Source of the DNA: Chelydra serpentina
Taxonomy: Eukaryota > Chordata > Testudines > Chelydridae
Length of the DNA stretch: 64,000 nucleotides
Reading direction: 5' to 3'
Assembly (NCBI GenBank): GCA_037349315.1
Contig: JBAIAC010000222.1
Location: forward strand, 248,001 to 312,000
Shown here piece by piece: positions 1 through 10,069 of the stretch; within the stretch, counting starts at the first letter, position 1; each line of letters starts with the position of its first letter. The translations under genes and the position numbers were made by a program. Below the pieces are notes generated by a model that saw nothing but the letters and a program-made list of their open reading frames with translations, ran no database searches and was not told where the DNA came from.

Positions 1-738
1 CCAGAGCCCTCACTCCCCCGCCCCTGCTCCAGCCCAGAGCCCTCATCCAACCACCCAAACTCCTTCCCAAAACCTGACCCCCACCACCCCTCCTACACCC
101 CAACCCCCTGCCCCAATCAAGGTAACTCACTTGATGTTCCTTCACTTCCCATTACTGATAATATAGGAGGAGGGTAAAGAAGAAAAAAGAACAATTGGGG
201 GAGATAGGAGAGAATGTTCTTTTTCTCGGATGTGTCCCAGGGGGGGCCCCTGAAAATTAAGCTGCGCACAGGGCCCCACTAACTCTAAATCCTCCTGCTT
301 AGTGGGGACACACACAATCGACAGTATAAAATCTCTTTCTATAGAAGCTCGACTTCTATAAATTCGACATAATTTCATAACATAGACATACCCTGAGTGT
401 AGAAGGATCCCTGCGGGTGTTTATTTGTGAGCTGAGGTTCCATTTCTGACATTTACCTTCTTTCCTGGTTTATTATATCTCCAGCGAGCAAACCGGAGCT
501 GTTCCAAGGCTGGTTAGATGCTGCTTTCTAGACCAGAGAGCTGGGGTTGGCTGAGAACGCTGTCGCCATCAGTTGGTCAGAGAAACCAGGGAGGGAGGGT
601 GGAATTTAGGAGTCTCCCACCATGGGCAGGTGCTGCTGGACTCATCTAGTGGGGGAGAGTCTGAAAAAGCTTCTCAGCTCCCAGAGGGGGGCAGACAAGC
701 CGGTGCCTTAATGGAGAGAAAATATTGGGTATTAAAGG
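1..738. other. no gene recognised; C-rich then mixed sequence
   Basis: The first 120 bases are C-rich simple-like sequence. The rest has no recognisable exon, tRNA box pair or transposon end. The short open frames have no family features. Confidence 0.5.
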
Positions 739-1036
739 GCTCTTTAATCTAGCAGAGAAAGGCATAACAAGATCCAATGGCTGGAAGGTAAAAAGAGACA
801 AATTACAAATCAGGGAGGATTATTCAACAGCGAGGATGATTCACCACAGGAACAAGGTACCAAGGGAAGTGGTGGATTCTCCATCTCTTGATGTCATTTA
901 ATGAAGACGAGATGCCTTTCTGGAATGTGTTTGCCCAAAAAGTCGCTCTTGTGGTACACAGGAGGCCTGTGAGATGCAGGGGGTCAGATTAGATGCTCTA
1001 ATGGTCTCTTCTGACCATAAAGTCTACTAATTTCTG
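739..1036 (+). mobile_element. CR1 LINE 3' end (plus)
   Basis: The segment matches the remembered end of amniote CR1 elements: the phrase around 'agcagagaaaggcataac', a degenerate ORF2 C-terminal stretch ('gtggattctccatc'), and the terminal 'ggtcagattagatg' with 'tggtctcttctgacc'. It is 5'-truncated, as CR1 copies usually are, with no intact frame. Confidence 0.8.
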
Positions 1037-1682
1037 AAAAAGTGAGTGTAGCATTGGGAGCAGCCTCTGATGTTTTACTGTCTAGCTGGCTTGCTTCCTA
1101 GAATGGACACTCATTGAGTGGGGTGATCCCCAGGGAGTCGCTCAAACCTCCCAAGTGTCTGGCCAGCGGCAGGACATTAGCACTGCAGGGGAGGGGGTGG
1201 GTGTGGCAGTGACATCACAAAGGCCTTTTGCAGGACCTCGGCCTATTGGTCAAAGGTGGTGGGAGGCGGTGACCTCACAGAGAGATGCTGACATCAGCCA
1301 GGCCAGGCCAGGGGCGCAGGGCCAGGGAAACCTCGGAGACCCCCGTGGCTTTGCTTCAGCAAGTCTCCTTGTCGGGTCTCTCTCGGAGGACTGAGAGAGT
1401 ATTAGGGTTCACGGATGTGAGCGCGAGGAGGAACCTCTTTGGAGTTTTCTCCTTTCCTTTTACGGACTTTCCTAGAAAACAGACGTCCCTGGTTAGAAGG
1501 TACGAGCCTCCGAGAGGTTTGGAACCTGTTCAGTCTGATCCATCTGGTGCCAGCTGAATTCCAGGCATGGAAAACAGTAGCTTCAGGTGGCAGAATTTTA
1601 TTCCCCACTTGAGATTTTGTCCCTCAGAATCACTGGGGACATTAGGGTTTGTCCTTTTTGTTTGACCTTTTCCTCCATCCCT
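1037..1682. other. unassigned, moderately GC-rich
   Basis: Open frames of up to 90 codons exist on both strands here but have no recognisable domain. No tRNA or repeat boundary was seen. Confidence 0.4.
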
Positions 1683-1935
1683 CCCATAGACTCATAGACT
1701 CATAGACTTTAAGGTCAGAAGGGACCATTATGATCATCTAGTCTGACCTCCTGCACAATGCAGGCAACAGAATCTCACCCACCCACTCCTGGAATAATTC
1801 TCTCCCCTATGTCTCAGCTATTGAAGTCCTCAAATCATGGTTTAAAGACTTCAAGATGCAGAGAATTCTCCGGTAAGTGACCCGTGCCCCATGCTGCAGA
1901 GGAAGGCAAAAAACCTCCAGGGCCTCTGCTGATAT
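1683..1935 (-). mobile_element. CR1 LINE 3' end (minus)
   Basis: It opens with a short tandem 'catagact' repeat followed by 'aggtcagaagggaccat' and 'atgatcatctagtctgac', the reverse complement of the CR1 3' end. The homology runs on through the 'caaatcatggtttaaagac' part of the 3' UTR. The octamer-like repeat at the start is typical of CR1 3' termini. Confidence 0.82.
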
Positions 1936-2220
1936 ACCCTGGCAAGATGTTTTTCTGTGTCAGGCTTGGGAGTTGCCTGCGAGCCGGGGGTGGACTCGTT
2001 CCCGTGGGAACCGCTGCTCCTGTCTCCCCGACCTGGGGGCGCCAGTGACAGCTTGTGAGGGGGGAGGTGCTGGCTTGAGTGACGGGGATCCAGGCAGCCC
2101 CAGCCTGCTCCTCCGGGGCCAAGGCCACTGCTAGTCTCCTGCCTTGTGACATCAGGATTTCAATCTCCCCAGCATGAGCTGTGGCACGTGTATTAACCCT
2201 TCTTGGGGGGCCTGGTCGCT

Positions 2221-2293
2221 GCCAAAGTAGCTCAGTGGGGAGTGGATGAGATTGAAGATCTGAAGGTTTCTGGCTGGATGCCAGGCTCTAGCT
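2221..2293 (+). pseudogene. tRNA-Phe (GAA) relic
   Basis: A 73-nt tRNA-Phe match with 'agtagctcagtgggg' in the D arm and an anticodon loop TTGAAGA (anticodon GAA) between TGAGA and TCTGA. The acceptor stem has two mismatches, and the T loop reads CTGGATG instead of TTCRANN, so box B is lost. It is probably dead. The sequence around 2500-2660 downstream is paralogous to 8846-8960, which follows the other Phe-type tRNA. Confidence 0.7.
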
Positions 2294-3087
2294 CACCCCT
2301 TCCCCCTGGGCCTGTCATGCTGGGCTTTCTCCTGGGTGTGCAGCTGGGCCCTGAACTCACGAGTTTCCCTCGTTTCAGAGGCAACACGTGCAGAGGGCGG
2401 GATGTGGGGCCATGTGCCCCACCTGGGTTAGCATCCCGGCTACAGCATGGAGGGGGGAGTGGAGCGGGGCTGCCTTTGCTGCTTCCTCTCCTTCGGCCCC
2501 TACAGGGCACCTTTCTGGCCTGCTGCTTCTCTGTCCGGGATGTTTTCATCAGCCATGGCACACAAAAAGGACGTCATTGCAAGCGGCCCATGGAGGGAAG
2601 ATGAATTTTTTTTCCTGCCTTGCTCGGCTTGACTTGCTTCCTCACCCCATTCCTGCCTTAGTTCCTGGGTTACCTGGTGGCTGAAGGCGACTGGGGCCCA
2701 GGGGCACGTGATGCAATTTGGGCAGCTAGACCCTGGCAGCAAGAGTCCTGCCGCCACTTGCCGCCCGACCCTGTTGTCCCGGCTTCACCTACTGGCAGTT
2801 TCTTACATCAGAGACACTGTCCCCAAGCAGGACTAATGCTGAGACCTGGTGATCAGTGATCTCAGATCTGTTGGTCTGCAGCAAGACTCCAAATTGAGTC
2901 TCAATCAGCTTGGTTGTTACACGGTGAAGATCAAAAGGGTCAAATGGTGCCTGGGCCCCTTAAGAAGAGCCCAGCCATTCAAGTACCAGCACTTGGCTCC
3001 CCCCTCTCTCAACTCCACTTAGCATTGTTTGGAGTCAATCCTTGCCTCTGTCAGCCTGGGGGACGGGGCGAAAACCCCTGAGCAAGG
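2294..3087. other. flank shared with the 8.8 kb Phe locus, otherwise unassigned
   Basis: Around 2515-2610 the text parallels 8858-8950 (same 'cctgctgcttct' and 'aaggacgtcattgc' landmarks), so the flank was duplicated with the Phe tRNA. The remainder holds no recognisable gene. Confidence 0.55.
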
Positions 3088-3181
3088 GCTCCAGTGGCGC
3101 AATGGGTTAGAGCACAGTACTTATACGGCAGTGCTGAGAAGAGACACGCTGAGGTTGTGTGTTCGAGCCTCTCCTAGAGCA
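3088..3181 (+). tRNA. tRNA-Ile (TAT) with intron
   Basis: It starts 'gctccagtggcgcaatggg' and ends 'ctagagc' plus A, the layout of intron-bearing vertebrate tRNA-Ile-UAU. Anticodon TAT is at 3122-3124, followed after position 37 by an intron of about 20 nt (3126-3145). Box B 'gttcgagcc' is intact and TTTT lies at 3186-3189. The T stem has one mismatch and the anticodon stem closes with an A-C pair, so function is likely but not certain. Confidence 0.8.
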
Positions 3182-4189
3182 CTGGTTTTCATTAACCCAA
3201 TGGCTTTGCCCCTTATTTGGCCCTTTGGAACCTAGAATTCCATCCCAGGGGACACTGAGGGGGGAGGAATCAAAAATGCCCCTTCACTTATCACCTCCTC
3301 TGCAGAGTGCAGGTCAGACACCACAAATCTACAATCCTCCCTCCCTCACCGGCCCCTATGCCAGGATCTCTCAAGCAGAGCCCAGAGCGCTGCCCATCCT
3401 TTGAGCCCCCTGACACCCTCTCAATCTTTGCTCCCCAAACCCTCCTTTCTACATGTGAAAATCCGCATTCGGGAGGGAGAGGAGCAGGGAGCCAGCAGTC
3501 TCGGTGGCAGAATTATCTACAGCAGCGCACTGAGTGGTTGGGGGGCTGAGCTACACCCCTTCAGAGATTTTCAGGGGTGAGATTTTGATGAATTGTAACG
3601 GAAAGAAAATCTCTCCTGTTCGGGCCTGTTTGTCACCTTTTGCCCTTGTGCCCCCTCAGCCTCTGTTCTTCCGGATAGGGGAGGTGCAGAGACAAGCCCC
3701 AGGATTTCTGTCACAAAGTCTGTACCCACCTCTGAAATATTGCCGCTGGGAGAGCATGGTTCCCAATTCTCCCATAGAGGGATTGCAAGAGTGGCTACCC
3801 AGTTGGGCCTGGGTGTGTCAGATCCAGGCTATAGAGGGCAGGTGATCCAGGGCCTATAAGTCCCCTGCCTGAGGGGAGGTCAATGAATGTGGTGGGCCAT
3901 GAGCACCACAGGTTTTTACCCTGTCCGCTTCCTCCCCCATGTCCCTTATTTACACAATATGGCAGTGTCCCTATGGCTGGGGATGTGTGTTTGAGGACAC
4001 AGCATTGTGCAGTGGGCTTTCAAGACAGCCTATAATTCAGCAAGGGGTTTCCAGACGGACTGTGGCTGGAGGTAATTTTCTCTCCACACTGCAGATGGGG
4101 GATGCACTGGGACCAGCTCCTGCCTCTGTCTTTGTGAGCTGGTTCCCCATGAGTACACACCAGACATCACTGCAATGTATGTAGGTGAT
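3182..4189. other. no gene recognised
   Basis: Mixed sequence with short open frames on the plus strand (up to about 100 codons) that have no recognisable domain and no splice context. Confidence 0.4.
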
Positions 4190-4418
4190 AACCCCTGGGA
4201 GTATTCTCTGGAACAGGGACAGGTCTGACTCTCACACCAAATGCCTCATTGTGGCTGCCAGAATCTGTGGGCGGCTCATTTAGTTTACGCCGAGGGTGAA
4301 GTCCTGCTTTGTGCACCGAGTCTGAGACTGAAAATCCTAAACCACCCTTTGAAATAACAAATGCAGCAGCACATGTTATTGTCCCTGCCCCAAAGTAGAC
4401 AGACCAATGGAAAGCTGA
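4190..4418 (+). repeat. inverted paralogue of 8985-9240
   Basis: Read on the opposite strand, this stretch follows 8985-9240 closely. Shared landmarks are 'gcggctcatttag', 'gtttaggattttcagtctc' and 'aacatgt..tgctgc'. It is a segmental inverted duplication, not a gene. Confidence 0.7.
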
Positions 4419-4598
4419 GAATCATAGAATATCAGGGATGGAAGGGACATTAGGAGGTCATCTAGTTCAACCCCCTACTCAAAGCAAAGCCAATCCCCAA
4501 TTTTTGCCCCAGATCCCTAAACCACCCACTGACCAATTGAACTCACAATCCTGGATTTAGCAAGTCAATGCTTAAACCACTGACCTATCCCTCTCCCC
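4419..4598 (-). mobile_element. tRNA-derived SINE with CR1 tail (tortoise pol III/SINE type)
   Basis: Read on the minus strand it starts with a tRNA-like head ('gggataggtcagtgg', box-B-like 'gagttcaattgg') and ends with a CR1 3' tail ('ggtcatctagttcaacc' and 'ggaagggaca' on the plus strand). A tRNA head joined to a LINE 3' end is the known design of the cryptodiran turtle SINE, which borrows CR1 machinery. The T-arm is partly degenerate. Confidence 0.85.
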
Positions 4599-4799
4599 GT
4601 AAACCTAATTTACTTTTCTCAGGTCCCTTAGCTGTCCAGCAAGGTTCTCCCCTTTTTGCCACTGGGATCACCCCAACCCCTGCACGACAGAAGGTGGGGA
4701 AATGAGCTGAGAAAGCGTGCTGGAGAAAGCTGTTGTTTCCTGCCCTTTTTTTCTTGTCTAGTTTCTCTTCTACATCAAACTTGCCAACTCTTTGTGTGA

Positions 4800-4872
4800 G
4801 CCTGGCTAGCTCAGTTGGTAAAGCATCAGACTTTTAATCTGAGGGTCCAGAGTTCAAGTCCCTGGTCATGGG
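4800..4872 (+). tRNA. tRNA-Lys (TTT)
   Basis: A 73-nt Lys body with 'gctagctcagttgg', anticodon loop CTTTTAA (TTT at 4833-4835) in a perfect TCAGA/TCTGA stem, and box B 'gttcaagtcc'. The acceptor stem has G1-G72 and C3-T70 mismatches and no TTTT follows closely, so this copy may be weakly active or recently dead. It heads a Lys-Gln unit also seen at 38.8 and 50.7 kb. Confidence 0.78.
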
Positions 4873-5180
4873 TAAAAAAGATCATTTCTCCCAGAAACTT
4901 CAGCAGTCAGCTCTTCAGTAGCCTCTTTTCTTTTCAGGACTTGGGCTTTCCTAGGAAGGGCCATTTACTGCCTGGGACTGAAGGGGCAACTTCCTCACAC
5001 GCCCACTGGCCTCACAGTCTGGAGGAAGAAAGGCTTCTGGGTCCACAGCAAACCGCTGTGTGCCGACTTGTTGAGCAAATACAGCACTGACCAGAGAGGC
5101 CAGAGAGGCCTTGAGCAAGGAAGGCAAATTATTGTCTGCCCAGGCTCTTCTACACCGGAAGTCAGACAAACACAGGGTGT

Positions 5181-5251
5181 TCTCCCATGGTGTAAGGGCA
5201 GCGCTCAGGACTTTGAATCCTGCAATCCAAGTACAAGTCTTGGTGGGACCT
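5181..5251 (+). pseudogene. tRNA-Gln (TTG)-like relic
   Basis: The body matches tRNA-Gln with anticodon loop CTTTGAA (TTG) and the 3' end 'tggtgggacct'. The 5' acceptor reads 'tctccca' instead of GGTCCCA, the D loop is one base short ('aagggca'), and box B has 'gtacaagtc' (T55 to A). It is probably inactive. Confidence 0.7.
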
Positions 5252-5279
5252 TGGAGCAGCTCTTCTGCCACCTAACACT

Positions 5280-5627
5280 CAGTAGCGTTGCCAGGTGCAG
5301 AGCAGAGATAGCGGCTGCTCCCTCTCTGAGCAGAAGCAGCTTCTTAAAAAAAAATGTTTAAAGGGGGAACAGAGCTAAAAAAAAGCGCCTCCCCTCGCAC
5401 TCACCCGTCGACACTGTTCAGCGATATTTCAGCGGTGGGTCCTTCACTCGCTCCAGGTCTTCGGCAGCACTTCCGCGGTGGGGACCACGGAAGACCCGGA
5501 GCGAGTGAAGGGACGGGACCCGCCACCAAAGTGCCGCCGAACGGCTGGAGCGCCGCCGGGTGAGTACAAGGGGAGGCGCCTTTTTTTACTCCGCTCCCCC
5601 TGTGCTCTGCACCTGGGTACGCCACTG
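5280..5627. mobile_element. hAT-type MITE inserted beside tRNA-Gln
   Basis: The terminal inverted repeats start CAGTAGCG and end CGCCACTG, with longer imperfect complementarity ('ccaggtgcagagc' against 'gctctgcacctgg'). The flanking octamers are CTAACACT (5272-5279) and TTAACACT (5628-5635), an 8-bp target duplication with one difference. The paralogous Gln unit at 51.15 kb has the uninterrupted site 'ctaacactactgg'. No transposase frame is present. Confidence 0.82.
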
Positions 5628-5890
5628 TTAACACTACTGGGTGTTCCAAGGCTTCGTCTTGCTCTCTCCAATGACGTGGGAGCCTGTCTTTTGCCTGCTC
5701 GCTGTTGTGACTTGAGCGCCGGGGGGACGTTTGATCCAGAAGGCTGGTCGTGCCTGGAGTCCTGTAGGTAGGGGTGCGAGCTCCATTTCCTCTGAGCCCT
5801 GAAGCTGGGCTGCAGCCTGGCCTAGGAGGGAACCTGATTGGTTGACCATGTTAAAGAAAACTACCATTGATAAATCGCTTGACTAACAGT

Positions 5891-5992
5891 GTCAGTCTGG
5901 CCGAGTGATCCAGGGCATCAAGGCTTTGTCTTTTCATCATATGTTGTTCTGGGCTCCATACAGAGGTGTGTGTTCACATCCCACTCCTGACA
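5891..5992 (+). pseudogene. tRNA-Leu (CAA-type, intron-bearing) relic
   Basis: It begins 'gtcagtctggccgagtg' and ends 'cccactcctgaca', the ends of tRNA-Leu-CAA. At 102 nt it has room for the usual intron, and the long variable arm ('ctccatacagagg') is visible. The anticodon region is degenerate, the T loop reads 'gttcacatc', and acceptor pairs 6 and 7 are broken. It is a relic. Confidence 0.65.
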
Positions 5993-6085
5993 CAATCATT
6001 GTCTTCCACCTGAAGAAATAGCCTCATTTCCAGCTCACCTGTAACATCACACCACCAACTGCTTAGCATTTGTGTGAGAGAAGTC

Positions 6086-8453
6086 ACCTGTGCGGTAATG
6101 CACACAGCGTCTCTCTCACAGAGCAACAGTGACACCGGGTGGCCACGTGGGGTAATGCACACAGCATCTCTCTCAGAGAGCAACAGTGACACCGGGTGGC
6201 CACGTGGGGTAATGCACACAGCATCTCTCTCAGAGAGCAACAGTGACACCGGGTGGCCACGTGGGGTAATGCACACAGCGTCTCTCTCAGAGAGCAACAG
6301 TGACACAGTGTGGCCACGTGGGGTAATGAACACAGCGTCTCTCAGAGAGCAACAGTGACACCAGGTGGCCACGTGGGGTAATGCACACAGCCTCTCTCTC
6401 AGAGAGCAACAGTGACACTGGGTGGCCACGTGGGGTAATGCACACAGCGTCTCTCTCAGAGAGCAACAGTGACACCAGGTGGCCACGTGGGGTAATGCAC
6501 ACAGCATCTCTCTCACAGAGCAACAGTGACACTGGGTGGCCACGTGGGGTAATGCACACAGCGTCTCAGAGAACAACAGTGACACTGGGTGGCCACGTGA
6601 GGTAATGCACACAGCATCTCTCAGAGAGCGACAGTGACACCGGGTGGCCACGTGTGGTAATGCACACAGCATCTCTCTCAGAGAGCAACAGTGGCACCAG
6701 GTGGCCACGTGGGGTAATGCACACAGCGTATCTCTCAGAGAGCAACAGTGACACCGGGTGGCCACGTGGGGTAATGCACACAGCGTCTCTCTCAGAGAGC
6801 AACAGTGACACCGGTTGGCCACGTGGGGTAACGCACACAGCATCTCTCTCAGAGAGCGACAGTGGCACCAGGTGGCCACGTGGCGTAATGCACACAGCAT
6901 CTCTCTCAGAGAGCAACAGTGACACCGGGTGGCCACGTGGGGTAATGCACACAGCGTCTCTCTCAGAGAGCAACAGTGACACTGGTTGGCCACGTGGGGT
7001 AACGCACACAGCATCTCTCTCAGAGAGCGACAGTGGCACCAGGTGGCCACGTGGGGTAATGCACACAGCGTCTCTCTCAGAGAGCAACAGTGACACGGTG
7101 GCCACGTGCGGTAATGCACACAGCATCTCTCTCAGAGAGGAAAAGTGACACTGGGTGGCCACGTGGGGTAACGCACACAGCGTCTCTCTCAGAGAGCAAC
7201 AGTGACACCGGGTGGCCACGTGGGGTAACGCACACAGCGTCTCTCTCAGAGAGCAACAGTGACACCGGGTGGCCACGTGGGGTAACGCACACAGCGTCTC
7301 TCTCAGAGAGCAACAGTGACACTGGGAGGTCACGCTGGGTAATGCACACAGCGTCTCTCAGAGAGCGACAGTGACACTGGGTGGCCACGTGGGGTAATGC
7401 ACACAGCATCTCTCTCAGAGAGCAACAGTGACACCACGTGGCCACGTGGGGTAATGCACACAGCGTCTCTCTCAGAGAGCAACAGTGACACCGGGTGGCC
7501 ACGTGGGGTAATGCACACAGCATCTCTCTCAGAGAGCAACAGTGACACTGGGAGGTCACGCTGGGTAACGCACACAGCATCTCTCTCAGAGAGCGACAAT
7601 GACACCGGATGGCCACGTGGGGTAATGCACACAGCATCTCTCTCAGAGAGCAACAGTGACACTGGGAGGTCACGCTGGGTAACGCACACAGCATCTCTCT
7701 CAGAGAGCGACAATGACACCGGGTGGCCACGTGGGGTAATGCACACAGCGCGTCTCTCAGAGATCAACAGTGACACTGGGTGGCCACGTGGGGTAATACA
7801 CAGCATCTCTCTCCGAGAGCAACAGTGGCACCAGGTGGCCATGTGGGGTAATGCACACAGCGTCTCTCTCAGAGAGCAACAGTGACACCGGGTGGCCACG
7901 TGGGGTAATGCACACAGCGTCTCTCTCAGAGAGCAACAGTGACACCGGGTGGCCACGTGGGGTAACGCACACAGCATCTCTCTCGGAGAGCAACAGTGGC
8001 ACCAGGTGGCCACGTGGGGTAATGCACACAGCATGTCTCTCAGAGAGCAACAGTGACACTGGGTGGCCACGTGCGGTAATGCACACAGCATCTCTCTCAG
8101 AGAGCGACAATGACACCGGGTGGCCACGTGGGGTAATGCACACAGCGCCTCTCTCAGAGAGCAACAGTGACATTGGGAGGTCACGCTGGGTAACGCACAC
8201 AGCATCTCTCTCAGAGAGCGACAATGACACCGGGTGCCCACGTGGGGTAATGCACACAGCGTCTCTCTCAGAGAGCAACAGTGACACCGGGTGCCCACGT
8301 GGGGTAATGCACACAGCATCTCTCTCAGAGAGCAACAGTGACACTGGGCGGTCACGTGGGGTAATGCACACAGCATCTCTGTCAGAGAGCAACAGTGACA
8401 CTGGGTGGCCACGTGGGGTAACGCACACAGCATCTCTCTCAGAGAGCTCACCT
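6086..8453. repeat. 57-bp E-box minisatellite, about 42 copies
   Basis: The unit is 57 bp with two landmarks: the mini-palindrome 'tctctcagagag' and the core 'ggccacgtgggg', which contains CACGTG. As 57 is a multiple of 3, open frames of up to 381 codons run through both strands with a 19-residue period. They lack any fold, signal or splice context. Variant units with 'ggtcacgctgg' recur in pairs with 'gcgacaatgacacc' units (about 7545-7735 and 8165-8235), showing higher-order duplication. Similar short arrays lie at 21.73-22.16 kb and 34.13-34.26 kb. Confidence 0.95.
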
Positions 8454-8492
8454 CTCATACCGGGTGGAGAAACTGGAGAAAGTGGTGGCAGG

Positions 8493-8582
8493 TCTTCGAT
8501 GGGTCGGCTGGTAGAGTGAAGGTCTGGAGCCAGCGCTCAGGAAGTCATCCTTATGTCGCCCTTGTGACTCCAGCTTGAAGGA
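8493..8582 (+). pseudogene. tRNA-Tyr (intron-bearing) relic, copy 1
   Basis: It follows intron-bearing tRNA-Tyr: 5' 'tcttcgatgg', 'ggctggtagag' in the D arm, 'atccttatgtcgc' after the intron, 3' 'gcttgaagga'. The anticodon region reads 'gtctggag' where 'gactgtag' is expected, so GTA is lost, and the T loop is degenerate. Copies with the same defects occur at 23336, 33598 (minus, interrupted) and 40368, and a 3' piece at 61947. The conserved stretch after it ('gagcttctt..ttccttcc') is common to all. Confidence 0.72.
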
Positions 8583-8764
8583 GAGCTTCTTTTCCTTCCC
8601 ATTGCTGAGAAGGAGCAAGAGAAGAAAGAAAGCTCACATGGGCCAACTGGGTACACCAGCCCACGCTGCTTTTCCCTGCTGTGGGGCGTGAAATAAGGGA
8701 CTCATGGCAGGTAAACCCACTGCTGCCCTTCCAGAAAACAGCCCAGCCCTGACCCCAAGGAGCA

Positions 8765-8837
8765 GGCTAAAATCTGGGGGTGAACTAGGGTCCTCTAGAT
8801 CATCAGTCTAATGCTCTCCTCACTGAGCTACTTCAGC
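8765..8837 (-). tRNA. Phe-type tRNA with GAT (Ile) anticodon
   Basis: On the minus strand, 73 nt start 'gctgaagtagctcagtg' and have a TTAGA/TCTAG anticodon stem, the pattern of tRNA-Phe. The loop reads CTGATGA, so the anticodon is GAT (Ile) instead of GAA, a single A36-to-T change. The acceptor stem pairs throughout with three G-U wobbles. The T stem has two mismatches, position 58 is C instead of A, and no TTTT lies close downstream. It is probably a pseudogene. Confidence 0.66.
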
Positions 8838-8845
8838 ATCTACAA

Positions 8846-9424
8846 GTGACTATTTTGACCTGCTGCTTCTGTGTCTGGGATGTTTTTGTCAGTCCTGGCA
8901 CACAAGAAGGACGTCATTGCGAGAGGCCCATGAGGGGAAGATTAATTTTGCCGGCCTTACTCAGCCCTGTGAAGTGTTACCCTGGACTCAGCTCTCCACT
9001 GGTCTGTCTGCTTTGCAGCAGGGACCATAACATGTCCTGCTGCATTCGTTATTTCAAAGGGTGGTTTAGGATTTTCAGTCTCAGACACGGTGCACAAAGC
9101 AGGACTCAACCCTCGGCGTAAACTAAATGAGCCGCCCACAGATTCTGGCAGCCAAAAGGAGCCATTTGGTGTGAGAGTCAGACCTGCCCCTGTCCCAGAG
9201 GGAGGGGTCGTCTGGGAGGGGACTGGCACACGGACCTGTCGGCTCTTAACTCCCAAACTTTCAGTAACGAGCTAAGACATAGTGCCCAGCAGTGACTAAA
9301 CCATAGTGTCTATCCACACCTGACTCCCTGCCAGCCCCCACCTGGGCCTTTGCTTGTGTTTGGATTCTGCAAAGCAGAGGAGCAGGGGAAGGTTTCCTGG
9401 CAAGCTGTGTGTGTGAAAATCCTT
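8846..9424. repeat. duplicated tRNA-Phe flank and inverted paralogue of 4.2-4.4 kb
   Basis: 8858-8950 parallels 2519-2610, and 8985-9240 is the inverse of 4190-4418. Nothing gene-like was seen in 9241-9424. Confidence 0.6.
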
Positions 9425-9800
9425 GGCCAGGTCTGCACTACAAAGTTATTTCAGCATCATTATATTGCTCAGGCATGTGGAAAACACACGATGCTCCCTC
9501 GATCGCCAGCTTTTGGCTGGTGCACACACGGCAATGCCACGTCTGGCGACAAAACTGCCCTCTACTGGCGACAAAATAAACCCACCTCGACGAGAGGCCT
9601 GGAGCTTTTTGCAGGAAACTGAGAGTGACAAAGTGTCAGTGTAGACGCTGCTGGTCATTACATCACCAGAACTGGCCTCCGCCAGTATCCCACAATGCCC
9701 GCCGGGAACTCCCTGCCCTGCGATCCTGCTCCAGAGGCTGGGCCCCTCCCCTCTCATCGCTCCGGGAAGTTCTGACGGCTGAGCCTGCTGCTCTGCTCCG
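9425..9800. mobile_element. possible hAT-like element fragment
   Basis: The entry 'ggccaggtctgcactacaaa' and the motifs 'ctgccctctactggcgaca' and 'gtgtagac' resemble non-autonomous hAT elements common in turtles. Both ends and target duplications could not be fixed by eye. Confidence 0.35.
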
Positions 9801-10069
9801 GCAGCAAGGAGCAAATCACTGCCGGGGGATGCTGCTCCCCCGCACGGCGACCACGGAGCTGGGGGGCGGAAGCTCCTTACAGTGGGGGGGGCCACCGGCA
9901 TCTAAACTCACCCCATGATGACCCTTTCCTGCAAGGACCTGCACTCTCTCCTCCCCTTCTCCCTGAGGCCCCAACCCTACACCGCCCCGTCTCCCTGAGG
10001 CTCCATCCCACACTTCCCCCAAGGCCACAAACACAGAATGCCTCTTCTCGTCAGGTCTCCGTCCTGTTC
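9801..10069. other. unassigned GC-rich sequence
   Basis: C-rich mixed sequence with no recognised gene or element. Confidence 0.4.

Noticed and set aside
6086..8453. CRISPR-like appearance of regularly spaced repeats
   Set aside because: There are no unique spacers; the whole 57-bp unit repeats. The genome is vertebrate and no cas genes are present.
5974..8519. Open frames up to 381 codons on both strands through the 57-bp repeat
   Set aside because: The period is a multiple of three and the unit lacks stops in several frames, so frames stay open by arithmetic. No domain, no splice context, and both strands behave alike.
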